A stretch of DNA of 64,000 nt, from assembly GCF_016428645.1 (NCBI RefSeq), contig NZ_JAELXW010000001.1:62001-126000 (forward strand), written 5' to 3'. Position numbers and translations under genes: made by a program. Of this stretch, positions 45,195 through 55,082 are shown piece by piece; positions within the stretch are counted from its first letter, which is position 1; every line of letters begins with the position of its first letter. The notes beneath the pieces were generated by a model. That model saw nothing but the letters and a program-made list of their open reading frames with translations, had not been told where the DNA came from and did not search any database. The stretch comes from Glycomyces salinus (GTDB lineage Bacteria > Actinomycetota > Actinomycetes > Mycobacteriales > Micromonosporaceae).

Positions 45195-45246
45195 CCGGTG
45201 CGCAGGCTGGAGGCGTCCTAGCAAGACGCAGACAGAAAGGCTCATC

Positions 45247-46209
45247 ATGCGGCATGCGATCGAAGTCAGGGGGCTGGTGAAGGCGTTCGGCGATGTCCGC
45301 GCCCTCGACGGCGTGGACCTGGCCGCCCCGACGGGGAGCGTGCTCGGCGTGCTCGGCCCCAACGGAGCGGGCAAGACCACGGCCGTGCGCATCCTCACCA
45401 CCCTCACCCGTTCCGACTCCGGAACCGCCCGCGTGCTCGGCCTGGACGTGGCCGAGCACCCGGGCGAGGTCCGCAAGCGCATCGGACTGACCGGCCAGTA
45501 CGCCGGGCTCGACCCGGACCTGTCCGGCGAGCAGAACCTGGTCCTCATCGCCCGGCTCCTCGGCGCCTCCAGACCCCGGGCCAAAGCGCGGGCCGCCGAG
45601 CTGATCGACCGGTTCGAACTGAACCACGCCGCGAACCGGGTCGCCAGGAAGTACTCCGGCGGCATGCGTCGGCGCCTCGACCTGGCCGCCTCCATCGTCC
45701 GGAGGCCCGAGGTGCTGTTCCTGGACGAGCCGACCACCGGGCTCGACCCAAAGAGCCGCGGCCGGCTGTGGGAGCTCGTGCGCGAACTCGTCGCCGAGGG
45801 CACGACGGTACTGCTCACCACCCAGTACCTCGAAGAGGCCGACCAGCTCGCCGACTCCATCGCCGTCATCGACTCCGGCCGGGTCATCGCCTCCGGCGCG
45901 CCCTCGGAACTCAAGCAGATGGTCGGCGGGCTGGTGCTGCGGCTGCGTCCGGCTCGCCCAGAGGCGCTGCCGCAGCTCGTGGACCTGGCCGACTGGGCGA
46001 TAGGCGCCAAGGCCAGGAGCGAGGACGGCGAGGTGATCGTGCCGGTGACGCACGCCGGTGAGGCCACCGTCGTCATGTCGCGGGTATCGCAGGCCGGCAT
46101 CGACCTGGTCTCGTTCGGGCTCGAGGAGCCGACCCTCGACGAGGTGTTCCTGACGCTCACCGGCCACAGGACTCGAACGACAGAGCAGGAAGAGGAGGTC
46201 GCGGCATGA
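45247..46209 (+). CDS. DrrA-like drug exporter ATPase
   Basis: The 320-residue ABC ATPase has Walker A GPNGAGKTT, signature YSGGMRRRLDLAASIV and Walker B VLFLDEPTTGLD, with the C-terminal extension of the DrrA family (residues about 230-320). It powers the DrrB-like permease whose start overlaps its stop by 4 bp. Substrate unknown; family members export anthracyclines, macrolides or lipids. Confidence 0.94.
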   Translation: MRHAIEVRGLVKAFGDVRALDGVDLAAPTGSVLGVLGPNGAGKTTAVRILTTLTRSDSGTARVLGLDVAEHPGEVRKRIGLTGQYAGLDPDLSGEQNLVLIARLLGASRPRAKARAAELIDRFELNHAANRVARKYSGGMRRRLDLAASIVRRPEVLFLDEPTTGLDPKSRGRLWELVRELVAEGTTVLLTTQYLEEADQLADSIAVIDSGRVIASGAPSELKQMVGGLVLRLRPARPEALPQLVDLADWAIGAKARSEDGEVIVPVTHAGEATVVMSRVSQAGIDLVSFGLEEPTLDEVFLTLTGHRTRTTEQEEEVAA

Positions 46210-46994
46210 CCGCCGTCACATGGACCACCCGCAGGGGCGCGTTCGCGCAATCGATGTCGATGGCAGGCCGATCCCTGATCGGCATCAGGAACAACCCGGC
46301 GCAGCTCATCGACTTCTTCATGATCCCGCTGATGATCCTGCTGTCCATCACGTTCTTCATGGGCGGACAGATGATGGGCACCTGGCAGGACTTCCTCCAG
46401 TACGCCGGGCCGACGATCATCGCGATGGGCCTGTTCTTCGCGATCACCTCGACCGGGCTGAACATGTACTCCGACATCAAGGAGGGCGTGTTCGACCGGC
46501 TCACCGCGATGCCGGTGTCGCGATTCGCGCTGCTGGCCGGGCGCGTGGCGGCCGACATCGTCAAGCACGCCTGGGCGCTGCTGGTGGTCGGCGGCGTGGC
46601 GTTCGCGATCGGCTACCGGGCCGACGGCGGCGTTCTCGGGGTGCTGGGAGCGGCCGGCGCGGTGCTGCTGTTCATGTTCGCCTGCTCATGGGCGATGGTC
46701 CTGATCGGCTTGACGGCCAGGAGCGAGGACCAGATCCAGACCTGGATGATCAGCCTGCTGATGCCGCTGGCCTACACCTCCAGCATGCTCATCGAGATCG
46801 AGACGCTTCCCGGCGCGGTCCAGTGGTTCGCCGAGCTCAACCCGCTGACGGCGCTGGCCGACTCGATGCGGGTGTTCCTCAATGGTGGAACCCCCGGCGG
46901 GGAGGTGGCGGCGCTGCTGGGCTGGTGCGCCGCGATCTGCGCGGTCTTCGTCCCGCTCTCGCTCCGGGCCTACCGGCGCAGGCTCACGAACTGA
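46206..46994 (+). CDS. DrrB-like ABC-2 permease
   Basis: This 262-residue ABC-2 permease has six membrane segments. It is coupled to the ATPase by ATGA, and its final 11 bases overlap the convergent SARP gene. The protein shows the FAITSTGLNMYSDIKEGVFDRL and PLAYTSSMLIEIETLPG features of the DrrB group. Confidence 0.93.
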   Translation: MTAVTWTTRRGAFAQSMSMAGRSLIGIRNNPAQLIDFFMIPLMILLSITFFMGGQMMGTWQDFLQYAGPTIIAMGLFFAITSTGLNMYSDIKEGVFDRLTAMPVSRFALLAGRVAADIVKHAWALLVVGGVAFAIGYRADGGVLGVLGAAGAVLLFMFACSWAMVLIGLTARSEDQIQTWMISLLMPLAYTSSMLIEIETLPGAVQWFAELNPLTALADSMRVFLNGGTPGGEVAALLGWCAAICAVFVPLSLRAYRRRLTN

Positions 46995-49860
46995 ACGGCC
47001 ACTTCGCCTGATCGGCGAACTCGGCGGCCCGACGCTCCAAGTCGCGGTCGCCGAGTTCGCGCGCCACCTCGACGAGCTGCTTGTAGAGCCGGATCGAGAC
47101 CTCGGAGAACTGCACGTACCTGGGGCGGTCGGCCTCGGCCGACAGGAGCTCGTCCCGGGCCTCCTCGGTGCGTCCCAGACGGCGCATGCACACGGCCGCC
47201 GACACCCGCGCGGACAGCAGGTTGTCGGCGCTTCCGGTCTCGGCCGCGCGGTGCTGCTCCACCCGCATGCGCTCCAGCACCGCCGCGGGGTCCTCGCCGT
47301 GCTCGGCGTCCATCCGCCACAGATCCTCGGCGATGACCGACATGGAGGCGTCGACGCCGAACTCGGACTCGAGCCGCAGCGCCCGGGCGCCCATCCGCCG
47401 GGCCTCGGCGTAGTCGCCCTGGGCCTCGCGGATTCCGGCCAGGCCCTGAAGCGTCATGATCGTGCCGAAGCGCTCGCCGATCCGCTCGAAGATGCCGTTG
47501 GCCTCGATCAGTTCGGCGTCCGACCGCTCCACCTCCCCGGAGCGCTCGGAGAAGCCCGAGCAGAACAGCAGGATCATGCCCCTGACCACGGCGTCGCGCT
47601 CGGCCTCCAGGCTGTCGAGGGACGCTCGCAGCGCCGACTCGTCGTCCTCCATGAGGGCCAGCAGCGCGGGCACGATCCTCAGCACCGGTTTGCGCTCGTA
47701 GAGCCCGTAGCGGTCGGCCAGGTCCTTGCTGATCTTCCAGCCGGCGGCGACCACCTGCGGGTCGAGGTCCCCGTTCCACAGGCCCCAAGTGGCCGACATG
47801 CCGACCATCGCCCGGTCCAGCGGGTCGACCTCGCCTTCCATGCTTCGGACCTGGAGCACCAGTTCCTGGCCCTCGTCGCGATGGCCGCGCATCCACCAGT
47901 ACCAGCCCAGCGGGCCGACCAGGCGGTGCGCGGCGGCGGCGTTCCCGGCCGCGATCATCCGCCGGATCGCGGCGGTGAGGTTGCCGTGGTCAGCGTCGAG
48001 GCGTTCGAGCCATTCGACCTGCTCGGCGCCCATGAGGTGGGGCTCGGCCTCGGCGGCCACTTCGGTGTAGTAGTCGCAGTGGGCCAGGTAGGTCCGGTCG
48101 GTCTCGCCGATTTCGGCCAGCCGGGAGGCGGCGTATTCGCGGACGGTCTCCAGCAGCCGGTAGCGCCCGGAGGGGAGCCTTTGGACCAGGGATTTCTCGA
48201 CCAGTCCGGCGACGAGGTCGACCGGGACCGAGCAGACCCGCGTGACCGCGTCGAGGTCGGCTCCGCCGTTGAAGACCGACATGCGCGCGAGCGCTCGGCG
48301 CTCGTCCGGGTCGAGGAGGTTCCAGCTCCAGTCGACGACGCCGCGCAGGGTGCGCTGGCGTGGCGCGGCGGTGCGGTCGCCCCGGTTGAGCAGGTTGAAC
48401 CGGTCGTGGATGCGGGAGGCGAGGTCGTCGACGCTCATCGAACGCAGCCGGGCGGCGGCCAGTTCGATGGCCAGCGGGAGCCCATCGAGCGCCGCGCAGA
48501 CGCTGAGGACGGCCTCGGCGTTCGCCTCGGTCAGCGCGAACGAGGGATCGGAGCGGCGGGCGCGTTCGGCGAAGAGCCCGACGGCCGAGTGCGCCTCGAG
48601 TTCGGCCGCGGTCTCGCGGGGATCGGGCAGCGACAGCGGGCCGAGCGGGTAGACCGCCTCGCCGGCGATGCCGAGCGCTTCGCGGCTGGTGCACAGGACC
48701 CGCAGTCCCCTGACTCGTGGCAGGAGGCGGGCCAGGAGGTCGGCGACCGGGTCGATCAGGTGCTCGCAGTTGTCGACGATCAGCAGCAGCGAGCGGTGGC
48801 GGAGGATCTCTTCGAGGCGGTCGCGGGCGCCCTCGGGCCGGCGGGAGAGGATCGACTCGCCCAGGTGTAGGGAGGCCGCGATCAGGTCCGGCAGCTGGTG
48901 GGGGTCGCTCAGCGGCGCCAGCTCGACCATCCGGACCGTCTCCCCTCGGCGTTCGGCCCGGTGGCCGACCTCGACGGCGAGGCGGGTCTTGCCGGTGCCG
49001 CCGGGTCCGGTGAGGGTCACCAGGCGGCTGGACTCCATCGACGCCTCGACGGCTTCGAGGTCGCGTTCGCGTCCGATGCAGGAGGTGAGCGGTTCGGGCA
49101 GGTGGCTCTCGGCGGCGGGCGGGGGCGACGCCTCGACGCCGCGCAGGATGTCCAGGTGGGCGTCGGTCAGGGCCCGGGACGGGTCGACGCCGAGCTCCTC
49201 GGCCAGTCGGGAGCGGACCTTCTCGTACACGTCGAGGGCCTCGGCCCGGCGGCCGGCCGCCGCGAGTGCCCGCATGTGCCGGGCGGCGTCGACCTCGGAG
49301 AGCGGGTCGGCTGCGGCGCGGGCGGCCAGTTCGCCGAGCACCGCTTCGGGGCCCTCGAGTTCGAGCCGGGCCTCGACGAGCAGTCCGGCCACGGATTCGC
49401 GGCGCGCTTCGAGGCGGGTGACGGCGGCGTCGGCGAAGCGGGAGTCGGCCACGTCGACCAGAGCCGGACCGCGCCAGAGCGCCAGCGCCTCGGTGGCGAG
49501 GCGGCGGACGGTCGAGGCGGTCCGTTCGCGGGAGGCGGTCTCGGTCTCGGCGGCGAGCCGTTCGAACTGGGCGACGTCGGTCGCGGCGTCGAGTCGGTAG
49601 CCGCCCTGGCCGGTGTGCAGGGTCGGGCCGAGCGTGCGCCGCAGCCGGGAGAGCTGGGTGTGGAGGGCTCCGGAGGCGTTGGCCGGCGAGTCGGCCTCCC
49701 AGGCGGCCTCGATGAGGGCCGCCGCCGAGACCAGCCGTCCCGGATCCAGGGCGAGCCTGGCGATCAGCGCGCGCTGCCTGCCGGCGGGGACCTCGGCCTC
49801 CGCGCCGGAGTCGTCCAGGACCCGCATCGGCCCGAGCAGCTCTACACGCATGCCCATCAT
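46984..49860 (-). CDS. SARP-type regulator with BTAD and NTPase domains
   Basis: This 958-residue regulator has an OmpR-type winged HTH (about 1-90), a bacterial activation domain BTAD (about 95-240), an AAA/NB-ARC-type ATPase (about 255-540; GPGGTGKT Walker A and LLLIVDNCEHL Walker B) and a C-terminal TPR-like region. ATG 49860 has AAGG four bases upstream; ATG 49857 or 49851 are alternatives. It is convergent with DrrAB and overlaps it by 11 bp. The 11-bp direct repeats upstream of drrA are a plausible target. Confidence 0.92.
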   Translation of the reverse strand: MMGMRVELLGPMRVLDDSGAEAEVPAGRQRALIARLALDPGRLVSAAALIEAAWEADSPANASGALHTQLSRLRRTLGPTLHTGQGGYRLDAATDVAQFERLAAETETASRERTASTVRRLATEALALWRGPALVDVADSRFADAAVTRLEARRESVAGLLVEARLELEGPEAVLGELAARAAADPLSEVDAARHMRALAAAGRRAEALDVYEKVRSRLAEELGVDPSRALTDAHLDILRGVEASPPPAAESHLPEPLTSCIGRERDLEAVEASMESSRLVTLTGPGGTGKTRLAVEVGHRAERRGETVRMVELAPLSDPHQLPDLIAASLHLGESILSRRPEGARDRLEEILRHRSLLLIVDNCEHLIDPVADLLARLLPRVRGLRVLCTSREALGIAGEAVYPLGPLSLPDPRETAAELEAHSAVGLFAERARRSDPSFALTEANAEAVLSVCAALDGLPLAIELAAARLRSMSVDDLASRIHDRFNLLNRGDRTAAPRQRTLRGVVDWSWNLLDPDERRALARMSVFNGGADLDAVTRVCSVPVDLVAGLVEKSLVQRLPSGRYRLLETVREYAASRLAEIGETDRTYLAHCDYYTEVAAEAEPHLMGAEQVEWLERLDADHGNLTAAIRRMIAAGNAAAAHRLVGPLGWYWWMRGHRDEGQELVLQVRSMEGEVDPLDRAMVGMSATWGLWNGDLDPQVVAAGWKISKDLADRYGLYERKPVLRIVPALLALMEDDESALRASLDSLEAERDAVVRGMILLFCSGFSERSGEVERSDAELIEANGIFERIGERFGTIMTLQGLAGIREAQGDYAEARRMGARALRLESEFGVDASMSVIAEDLWRMDAEHGEDPAAVLERMRVEQHRAAETGSADNLLSARVSAAVCMRRLGRTEEARDELLSAEADRPRYVQFSEVSIRLYKQLVEVARELGDRDLERRAAEFADQAKWPFSS

Positions 49861-50395
49861 CTTGCCTTGGGACTCTCGTCGGCGCTCGACCGCGCCGCCC
49901 GAACAGGAGGCCGGACTCTCGGGGTCGACTCGCGGCGCCGGACGGTTCCGATCGTCCACGGAGCTGTGTCCGATTCCCTACTCAACGGGAGCGGTCGCGC
50001 CCGGCGATCGCCGCTTCGAGTGCTCGATCCGCCGCTTGGGCGCTCGCGCCACCCGGTTCGACGGGTTCGCTCCGATTCGCCGGATCACGGCCGGAACCGT
50101 TGGGGCCGAGGTGGATCGGTGATGGCACCGGTCCGCTCGGGTGCCCGTGCGAACACGGAAAGTTCGATCCCCAGTGGAATCTACTATCTGCATAGACAGG
50201 ATGTTGTGGCGCATTGAGCCGTTATTGTCAATTTTCCGACTCTGTCGCACATATATCGGGTCAATACACGTACTGTCGTTCAGACAATCCCCGACCCGAT
50301 GAGGTGCGGTGTCCGCCATGGCTGTTCGAATCGACTCACCCCGCGATCCCCAGTCGTCCGCGCCTGCGTCTCCTCACCCGGAAGGAGAGTCCACC
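49861..50395. other. Intergenic region of 535 bp
   Basis: No gene is supported here. Bases about 50155-50290 are clearly richer in A/T than the surroundings and include TTGTCA (50225-50230) with CATATAT about 18-20 bp further, a possible promoter for the Imm1-like gene. The rest is GC-rich and featureless by eye. Confidence 0.4.
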
Positions 50396-50881
50396 ATGAG
50401 CGGCGGTCCCGCCGGCCTCCGGATCGCCGGCTACTGCGCCGAGTTCAGGCTGCACACCGAGAAAGGGCCGCAGGTGCTCCTCGCCTGCGACCCCGACGGG
50501 GTGGCCGCCGCGATCGCCACCATCATGGCCTCCGACCTGGTGCAGGTGCCGACGGCGCTGGTGCGCGACCGGCCCGGCTACGAGCAGGGCGGGCGTCCCG
50601 ACCACGGCCTGAAGATCATCGCCGACTCCGAGACCGAGATCGGAGCGCTCGCCTACTTCGGCCCTGGCGGCGAGGACTACGGCCCCGGCGCGTGGGTCAG
50701 CTACTCCGAGGACCGGTACCACCCCGAGGTGCGGCTGTTCCGGGACATGTACACCGAGAGCACCTTCCCGACCGACTCCCACATCGCGCTGACGACCCTG
50801 GCCCACGCGGTCGAGGAGTTCCGCTCCACCGGCGGCCTGCGGCCGGAGATGGTCTCATGGAGGCCCAGTACGGTCTGGTGA
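50396..50881 (+). CDS. Imm1-like immunity protein
   Basis: The 161-residue protein resembles Imm1-family immunity proteins by its C-terminal VEEFRSTGGLRPEMVSW and the central ALAYFGPGG...GAWVSYS. Such proteins protect from polymorphic toxins, including DddA-type deaminases. No toxin gene is next to it, so it would be an orphan immunity gene. ATG 50396 has AAGGAG eight bases upstream; the open frame upstream is not supported. The assignment rests on pattern memory and is moderate. Confidence 0.6.
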   Translation: MSGGPAGLRIAGYCAEFRLHTEKGPQVLLACDPDGVAAAIATIMASDLVQVPTALVRDRPGYEQGGRPDHGLKIIADSETEIGALAYFGPGGEDYGPGAWVSYSEDRYHPEVRLFRDMYTESTFPTDSHIALTTLAHAVEEFRSTGGLRPEMVSWRPSTVW

Positions 50882-50910
50882 GACCGGCCGCTTGGCTAGC
50901 ATTGCCGGTT

Positions 50911-51459
50911 ATGAGCGACAACGAAGCCATCTCCGTGCGCTCCGCCGGGCCCGACGATGTGCCCGCCATCTGCGCAATCGTCAACCACTACATCGAACAC
51001 GACACCTCGAATCTGCGCACCCAGCCCCAGACCGAGGACGAATGGGCCCGCGAACTGGCCGAATTCGGACGGCGTTTCCCCTGGATCGTCGCCTGCGAGG
51101 GCCCGATCGTGGTCGGGGTCGCCTACGCCAAGCCGTGGAACCCGCGCGGCGCCTATGCATGGACGGCCGAGAGCACGGTCTACATCGCCGACGGCCAGAC
51201 CGGCAAGGGCGTCGGCTCGGCCCTGTACGACCGCCTGCTCAAGCTGCTGGAGCAGATGGGCTTCCGCAGCGTCATGGCCGGGCTGACCAGCCCCAACCCC
51301 GGCAGTGAGGCGCTGCACGACGCCTTCGGCTACGAACGGGTCGGCACCATCCGAAGGGCCGGATACAAGTTCGGGACCTGGTACGACGTGGTGCTGTGGC
51401 AGCGCGAACTGGCCGAACCGGAGGACCCGCCGCGCCCGACGACGCCGGTCGAGCCCTGA
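50911..51459 (+). CDS. GNAT acetyltransferase, phosphinothricin acetyltransferase-like
   Basis: The 182-residue protein resembles Pat/Bar: RSAGPDDVPAICAIVNHYIEHDTSN, VGVAYAKPWNPRGAYAWTAE and the acetyl-CoA loop GQTGKGVGSALYD, ending in GYKFGTWYDVVLWQREL. Pat-like enzymes acetylate phosphinothricin or methionine sulfone/sulfoximine. ATG 50911 begins 29 bases after the Imm1-like gene; no SD is evident. The family is certain, the substrate is not. Confidence 0.9.
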   Translation: MSDNEAISVRSAGPDDVPAICAIVNHYIEHDTSNLRTQPQTEDEWARELAEFGRRFPWIVACEGPIVVGVAYAKPWNPRGAYAWTAESTVYIADGQTGKGVGSALYDRLLKLLEQMGFRSVMAGLTSPNPGSEALHDAFGYERVGTIRRAGYKFGTWYDVVLWQRELAEPEDPPRPTTPVEP

Positions 51460-51470
51460 GGCTCCGGAGT

Positions 51471-51643
51471 TCTAATGAACCTCTAATGGTTTTCGGGTGG
51501 AATCCCGATCCGGCGTCCGTAACGTTGCGTCCATCGGGGAACAAAGGGGGTTCCTTTCAAGGGGTGCTAGGAGAAATCCGTCTCTTGACGATGGGTGTGG
51601 GGTAAGAGATCGGGCCCGGGGCTGACGCCCCGGGCCCGATCTC
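51471..51643 (+). ncRNA. Possible small RNA with 11-bp repeat promoter and terminator
   Basis: TCTAATG occurs at 51471 and 51482, an exact 11-bp period, followed by a possible -10 (CGTAACGTT, 51519-51527). A perfect 16-bp stem-loop (51606-51621 with 51628-51643) follows with no gene of useful length between. The unit may encode a short RNA of about 110 nt. Alternatively the repeats belong to an unrelated site and the hairpin simply ends the acetyltransferase and vapC transcripts. Confidence 0.35.
51606..51643. terminator. Bidirectional terminator (acetyltransferase / vapC)
   Basis: A perfect 16-bp stem and 6-nt loop, with AATTTC following on the plus strand, lie between convergent units. Confidence 0.85.
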
Positions 51644-51677
51644 AATTTCACGGCCGACTGCGCCCAGGGTCGGCGCC

Positions 51678-52100
51678 TCAGTCTGCCTCGCCCGGAGGGA
51701 CGACCCACTCGCAGGGCTGGCCGGTGATCTTGGCGATCCGGTCGAAGTCCTTGTCATAGTGCAGGACCGTGACTCTGTGCCGCTCGGCGGCCGCCGCGAT
51801 GATCAGATCGGGAAGTTTGACGGTGCGATGCTCGGAGCGCTCCACGAGCGCCGCCCGGACTTCGACTGAGCGCTCCGTGACATCATCTGTGATCGGAAGG
51901 TGTTCGAATCCTCGAAACCAGTCGCGGATGCGGTCACAGTGACTGGGGTCCCGTGCTCCGAAGATGAGTTCCATTTCGACTATTGAGCAGATGCCGACGA
52001 TGCCCTTCTCGAACAGCGGTTGAAGCCGCTCAAGCACCGTCGGCTTGGTGACGCGGGTCAGGACGCTGGTGTCAGCGAGGTACTTGGCTACCGCCGCCAT
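51678..52100 (-). CDS. vapC: VapC-type PIN-domain toxin
   Basis: The 140-residue PIN RNase has the acidic residues D10 (YLADTS), E44 (EMELIFGA), D98 (KLPDLIIAA) and D116/D118 (HYDKDFD), so the active site is intact. VapC toxins cut tRNA or rRNA and are held by VapB. Its ATG overlaps the end of the antitoxin gene by 13 bp, the usual VapBC order. Confidence 0.93.
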   Translation of the reverse strand: MAAVAKYLADTSVLTRVTKPTVLERLQPLFEKGIVGICSIVEMELIFGARDPSHCDRIRDWFRGFEHLPITDDVTERSVEVRAALVERSEHRTVKLPDLIIAAAAERHRVTVLHYDKDFDRIAKITGQPCEWVVPPGEAD

Positions 52101-52321
52101 GCGCGCTCCCTGAGCTCATCGCTGTCGGTCCATTCAAGCCCGCCATCCGCCAACCAGTTGAGGAGGTTGAGCCTCCGCTGACGGTCAACGGCATCCTTCA
52201 GAGCGGCGTGAACGGTACCTACCTTCGTCGTCGTCCCGAATATCTGGCTGGCCTTGGTCACGAGCTCGTCATTCAGGTTCAGTACTGTTCTCGAGGTTCC
52301 TGATGTCTTCGACATTGTCAT
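52088..52321 (-). CDS. vapB: VapB-type antitoxin
   Basis: The 77-residue protein has an N-terminal ribbon-helix-helix (RTVLNLNDELVTKASQIFG) and a C-terminal toxin-binding tail ending ELRERAWRR. ATG 52321 is chosen with GAGGGGG five bases upstream; GTG 52327 and ATG 52315 are alternatives. The complex probably represses its own promoter in the short gap toward xylA. The operon has lower GC than the neighbours, a hint of transfer. Confidence 0.88.
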   Translation of the reverse strand: MTMSKTSGTSRTVLNLNDELVTKASQIFGTTTKVGTVHAALKDAVDRQRRLNLLNWLADGGLEWTDSDELRERAWRR

Positions 52322-52433
52322 TGTCACCCCCTCACTCTAAGTGCTCACCCCAATAGATCATACCCATATCGTCGGCGTGTAGAAATACCTGAACAGAAAG
52401 TATCGATGCATCTCGCCCTCCGGCCTAGACCAC

Positions 52434-52477
52434 ACCGCACCTTGGCCCCGGAGGTAGCTCCGGGGCCAAGGTGCGGT
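52434..52477 (-). terminator. Terminator of the xylose operon
   Basis: A perfect 20-bp stem (52434-52453 with 52458-52477) and a 4-nt loop lie 10 bp after the xylA stop. Confidence 0.9.
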
Positions 52478-52487
52478 AAAGCGATGG

Positions 52488-53660
52488 CTAGCGCACGCCG
52501 TAGAGGTGTTCCAAGGCGAGCTGGTCGAGGTGTTCGAAGGCCATGCCCTTGGCGGCCAGGCCCGCGACGTCGACTTCGATGCCCTTGAGGTCGGCGGCGG
52601 TCTCGCCTTCGGCCAGGGTCGGGACGGCCAGACGGTCGACCCGCGCGGCCTTCAGGGCGTCCTGGACGGCCGGGTCGGCGCGGAACGCCTTGACCTTGTC
52701 GCGCAGGATCAGGTAGTTGCGCATGCACGCCGCGGCCGAGACCCACACGCCCTCGTCGTCCTCGGTCCGCGGGGGCTTGAAGTCGAAGTGGATCGGCCCG
52801 GTGTACTTGCCCTGGGCGATGCCCTCCTCGACCGCGTCGACGACCCAGAACGCCCCGCCGACGTTCCCGGCGCCGAAGCGCAGGTCCTGGTCGTAGCGCG
52901 GGCCGGTCTGGCCGTTGAGGTCGATGTGGTAGAGCTTGTCGTGCCACAGGGCCTGCCGGATGCCGGCCGCGTAGTCGAGCCCGGCCATCTCCTCGTGCCC
53001 GATCTCGGGGTTGATGCCCACCAGTTCCGGGCGCTCCAGCTCGTTGATGAACGCCAGGGCGTGCCCGAGGGTCGGCAGCAGGATGTTCCCGCGCGGCTCG
53101 TTCGGCTTCGGCTCGATCGCGAAGCGGATGTCGTAGCCCTGGGAGACCACGTAGTCGCCGAGGACGTCGAAGGCCTCCTTCATGCGGGCCATGGCCGACT
53201 GCACGTCCTTGGACCCGCCGGACTCGGCGCCCTCGCGCCCGCCCCAGCACACGTAGACCTCCGCGCCCAGCTCGGCGGCCAGGTCCAGGTTGCGCATCAC
53301 CTTGGCGATGGCGAAGCGGCGCACCTCGCGGTCGTTGTGGGTGAACCCGCCGTCCTTGAAGATCGGGTGGCCGAACAGGTTCGTGGTGGCGGTGGTGACC
53401 TTCAGGCCGGTCTCGTCCAGGGCCTTGCGGAAGGCCGAGATGCGCTCGTCGCGCTCGGACTCGCTCGCGTCGAAGTCGAAGACGTCGTTGTCGTGGAAGT
53501 TCACGCCGTACGCGCCGATCTCGGCAAGCTTGCGGACGGCGCGTTCGGCGGCCATCGGCGCACGGGTGGCCGGGCCGAACACGTCTTGGGCGGCCCAGCC
53601 GACCGTCCAGATCCCGAACGAGAACTTGTCCTCGGGGGTCGGTGTGAATTTGTCGCTCAT
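52488..53660 (-). CDS. xylA: Xylose isomerase
   Basis: This enzyme converts xylose to xylulose. It has 390 residues, the short class I type of actinomycetes. It begins [18 protein letters not shown] and shows catalytic HDNDVF (H56/D59), YVCWGGREG and the metal-ligand region [10 protein letters not shown] and [18 protein letters not shown] 53660 has AAGGA eight bases upstream. It is the last gene of the GH31-xylB-xylA operon, 15 bp after xylB, and is followed by a strong terminator. Confidence 0.97.
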   Translation of the reverse strand: MSDKFTPTPEDKFSFGIWTVGWAAQDVFGPATRAPMAAERAVRKLAEIGAYGVNFHDNDVFDFDASESERDERISAFRKALDETGLKVTTATTNLFGHPIFKDGGFTHNDREVRRFAIAKVMRNLDLAAELGAEVYVCWGGREGAESGGSKDVQSAMARMKEAFDVLGDYVVSQGYDIRFAIEPKPNEPRGNILLPTLGHALAFINELERPELVGINPEIGHEEMAGLDYAAGIRQALWHDKLYHIDLNGQTGPRYDQDLRFGAGNVGGAFWVVDAVEEGIAQGKYTGPIHFDFKPPRTEDDEGVWVSAAACMRNYLILRDKVKAFRADPAVQDALKAARVDRLAVPTLAEGETAADLKGIEVDVAGLAAKGMAFEHLDQLALEHLYGVR

Positions 53661-53675
53661 AATGGTGTCCTTTGC

Positions 53676-55082
53676 TTACTGGTGAGACGCCCAGGAGGCG
53701 GTTTCGTCCCTGAGCGTCGAATACTGCTCGGACACAGCAGTTGCGGCAGAACCGGAACTCGAGCCACTGAACTTCGCCGTGTCACCTACATTCCACTGTG
53801 GCGGATTGGCCGAGCCCGACAGCGCCCAGGCGGCCTGTTTGGCCGCGCCGAGCGCCACGTACTCGGCCGTCGGAGGGACTTCCACATCTACGCCGAAGAC
53901 CGCCGGAGCGATCTGTCGGACGGCTTCCGAGGCGGAGGCGCCGCCGATCAGCAGCACCCTCCGGGCCTCGAGTCCTTGGGCGGCGACCGCCGCGAGTCCG
54001 TCGGCCAGGGCCGAGAGCATGCCTTCGACGGCGGCGCGGGCCAGGTCGGCGCGCGTGGCGCCGGTGGTCAGGCCGGCGAGGACGCCGCGGGCGTTCGGCC
54101 GGTTGGGGGTGCGCTCGCCGTCGAGGTACGGCAGGAGCGTCAGCCCGCCGGAGCCGGACTCGGCCTGGAGGGCCAGCGCGTCGAAGTCGGCGTGGTCGAC
54201 ATCGAGCAGGCGCCGGACGGTGTCGATCACCCGTGCGGCGTTGAGGGTGGTAACCAGCGGCAAGAATCGGCCGGTGGCGTCGGCGAAGCCTGCGACCTGG
54301 CCGGACGGGTCGGCCGCGGGCACGTCCGAGACGCCGAAGACGGTCCCGGAGGTGCCCAGGGAGACGACCACGTCGCCGGACCCGAGGCCGAGGCCGAGCG
54401 CGGCCCCGGCGTTGTCGCCGGTGCCGGGCGCGACCGCCGCGCCGCTCGGGGTGCGCCCGACGATCTCGTTCGGGGCGGCCGTGCGGGGCAGCGCGGCCTC
54501 GTGGCCGAGGGCCCGGACGAGCCTGTCGGGCAGGTACTCCCCCGTCCGCGGCGACCAGTAGCCGGTGCCGGAGGCGTCGGAGCGGTCGGTGGTGGCCTCG
54601 GCGGCGGTCGCGCCGCGCAGCTTCATCGTCAGCCAGTCGTGCGGGAGCATGACCGAGGCGACCCGCTTCGCGTTCTCGGGTTCGTGTTCGGCCAGCCAGG
54701 CGAGCTTGGTGACGGTGAAGGACGCCACCAGGACCAGCCCGGTCTCCTCGGCCCACGACCGGGGGCCGCCGCCCTCGGCGATCAGGCGCTCGGCCTGCGG
54801 GGCCGAGCGGGTGTCGTTCCACAGCAGCGCGGGCCGGATGACCTCGTCGTTCTCGTCGAGGACGACCATGCCGTGCTGCTGGGCCGAGACCGCGACGGCC
54901 TCGGCCCGGTCGAGGATGCCCTCGCCGGCCCGCTGGAGGGCCTCCCACCAGCGGTCGGGATGGCACTCGGTGCCGTCGGGATGGGGAGCCTTGCCGGAGT
55001 CGACGATCGCACCGGTCTCGGACTCGACCAACAGGACCTTCGTTGACTGGGTGGAGGAGTCGACTCCAGCGACGAGGCTCAT
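53676..55082 (-). CDS. xylB: Xylulokinase
   Basis: This FGGY-family kinase phosphorylates xylulose to xylulose 5-phosphate. It has 468 residues, with N-terminal [17 protein letters not shown], the substrate region [19 protein letters not shown] and the ATP-site [12 protein letters not shown]. The ATG start directly follows the GH31 stop, with GGAG in the GH31 end as RBS. Confidence 0.96.
   Translation of the reverse strand: MSLVAGVDSSTQSTKVLLVESETGAIVDSGKAPHPDGTECHPDRWWEALQRAGEGILDRAEAVAVSAQQHGMVVLDENDEVIRPALLWNDTRSAPQAERLIAEGGGPRSWAEETGLVLVASFTVTKLAWLAEHEPENAKRVASVMLPHDWLTMKLRGATAAEATTDRSDASGTGYWSPRTGEYLPDRLVRALGHEAALPRTAAPNEIVGRTPSGAAVAPGTGDNAGAALGLGLGSGDVVVSLGTSGTVFGVSDVPAADPSGQVAGFADATGRFLPLVTTLNAARVIDTVRRLLDVDHADFDALALQAESGSGGLTLLPYLDGERTPNRPNARGVLAGLTTGATRADLARAAVEGMLSALADGLAAVAAQGLEARRVLLIGGASASEAVRQIAPAVFGVDVEVPPTAEYVALGAAKQAAWALSGSANPPQWNVGDTAKFSGSSSGSAATAVSEQYSTLRDETASWASHQ

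Noticed and set aside
49978-50319. 113-codon minus-strand frame in the SARP-Imm1 gap
   Set aside because: No homology, no RBS and Arg-rich shadow composition in its second half.
52088-52327. VapBC as part of a larger mobile island
   Set aside because: The pair has slightly lower GC, but no integrase, repeats or attachment site flank it; only a possible single insertion.
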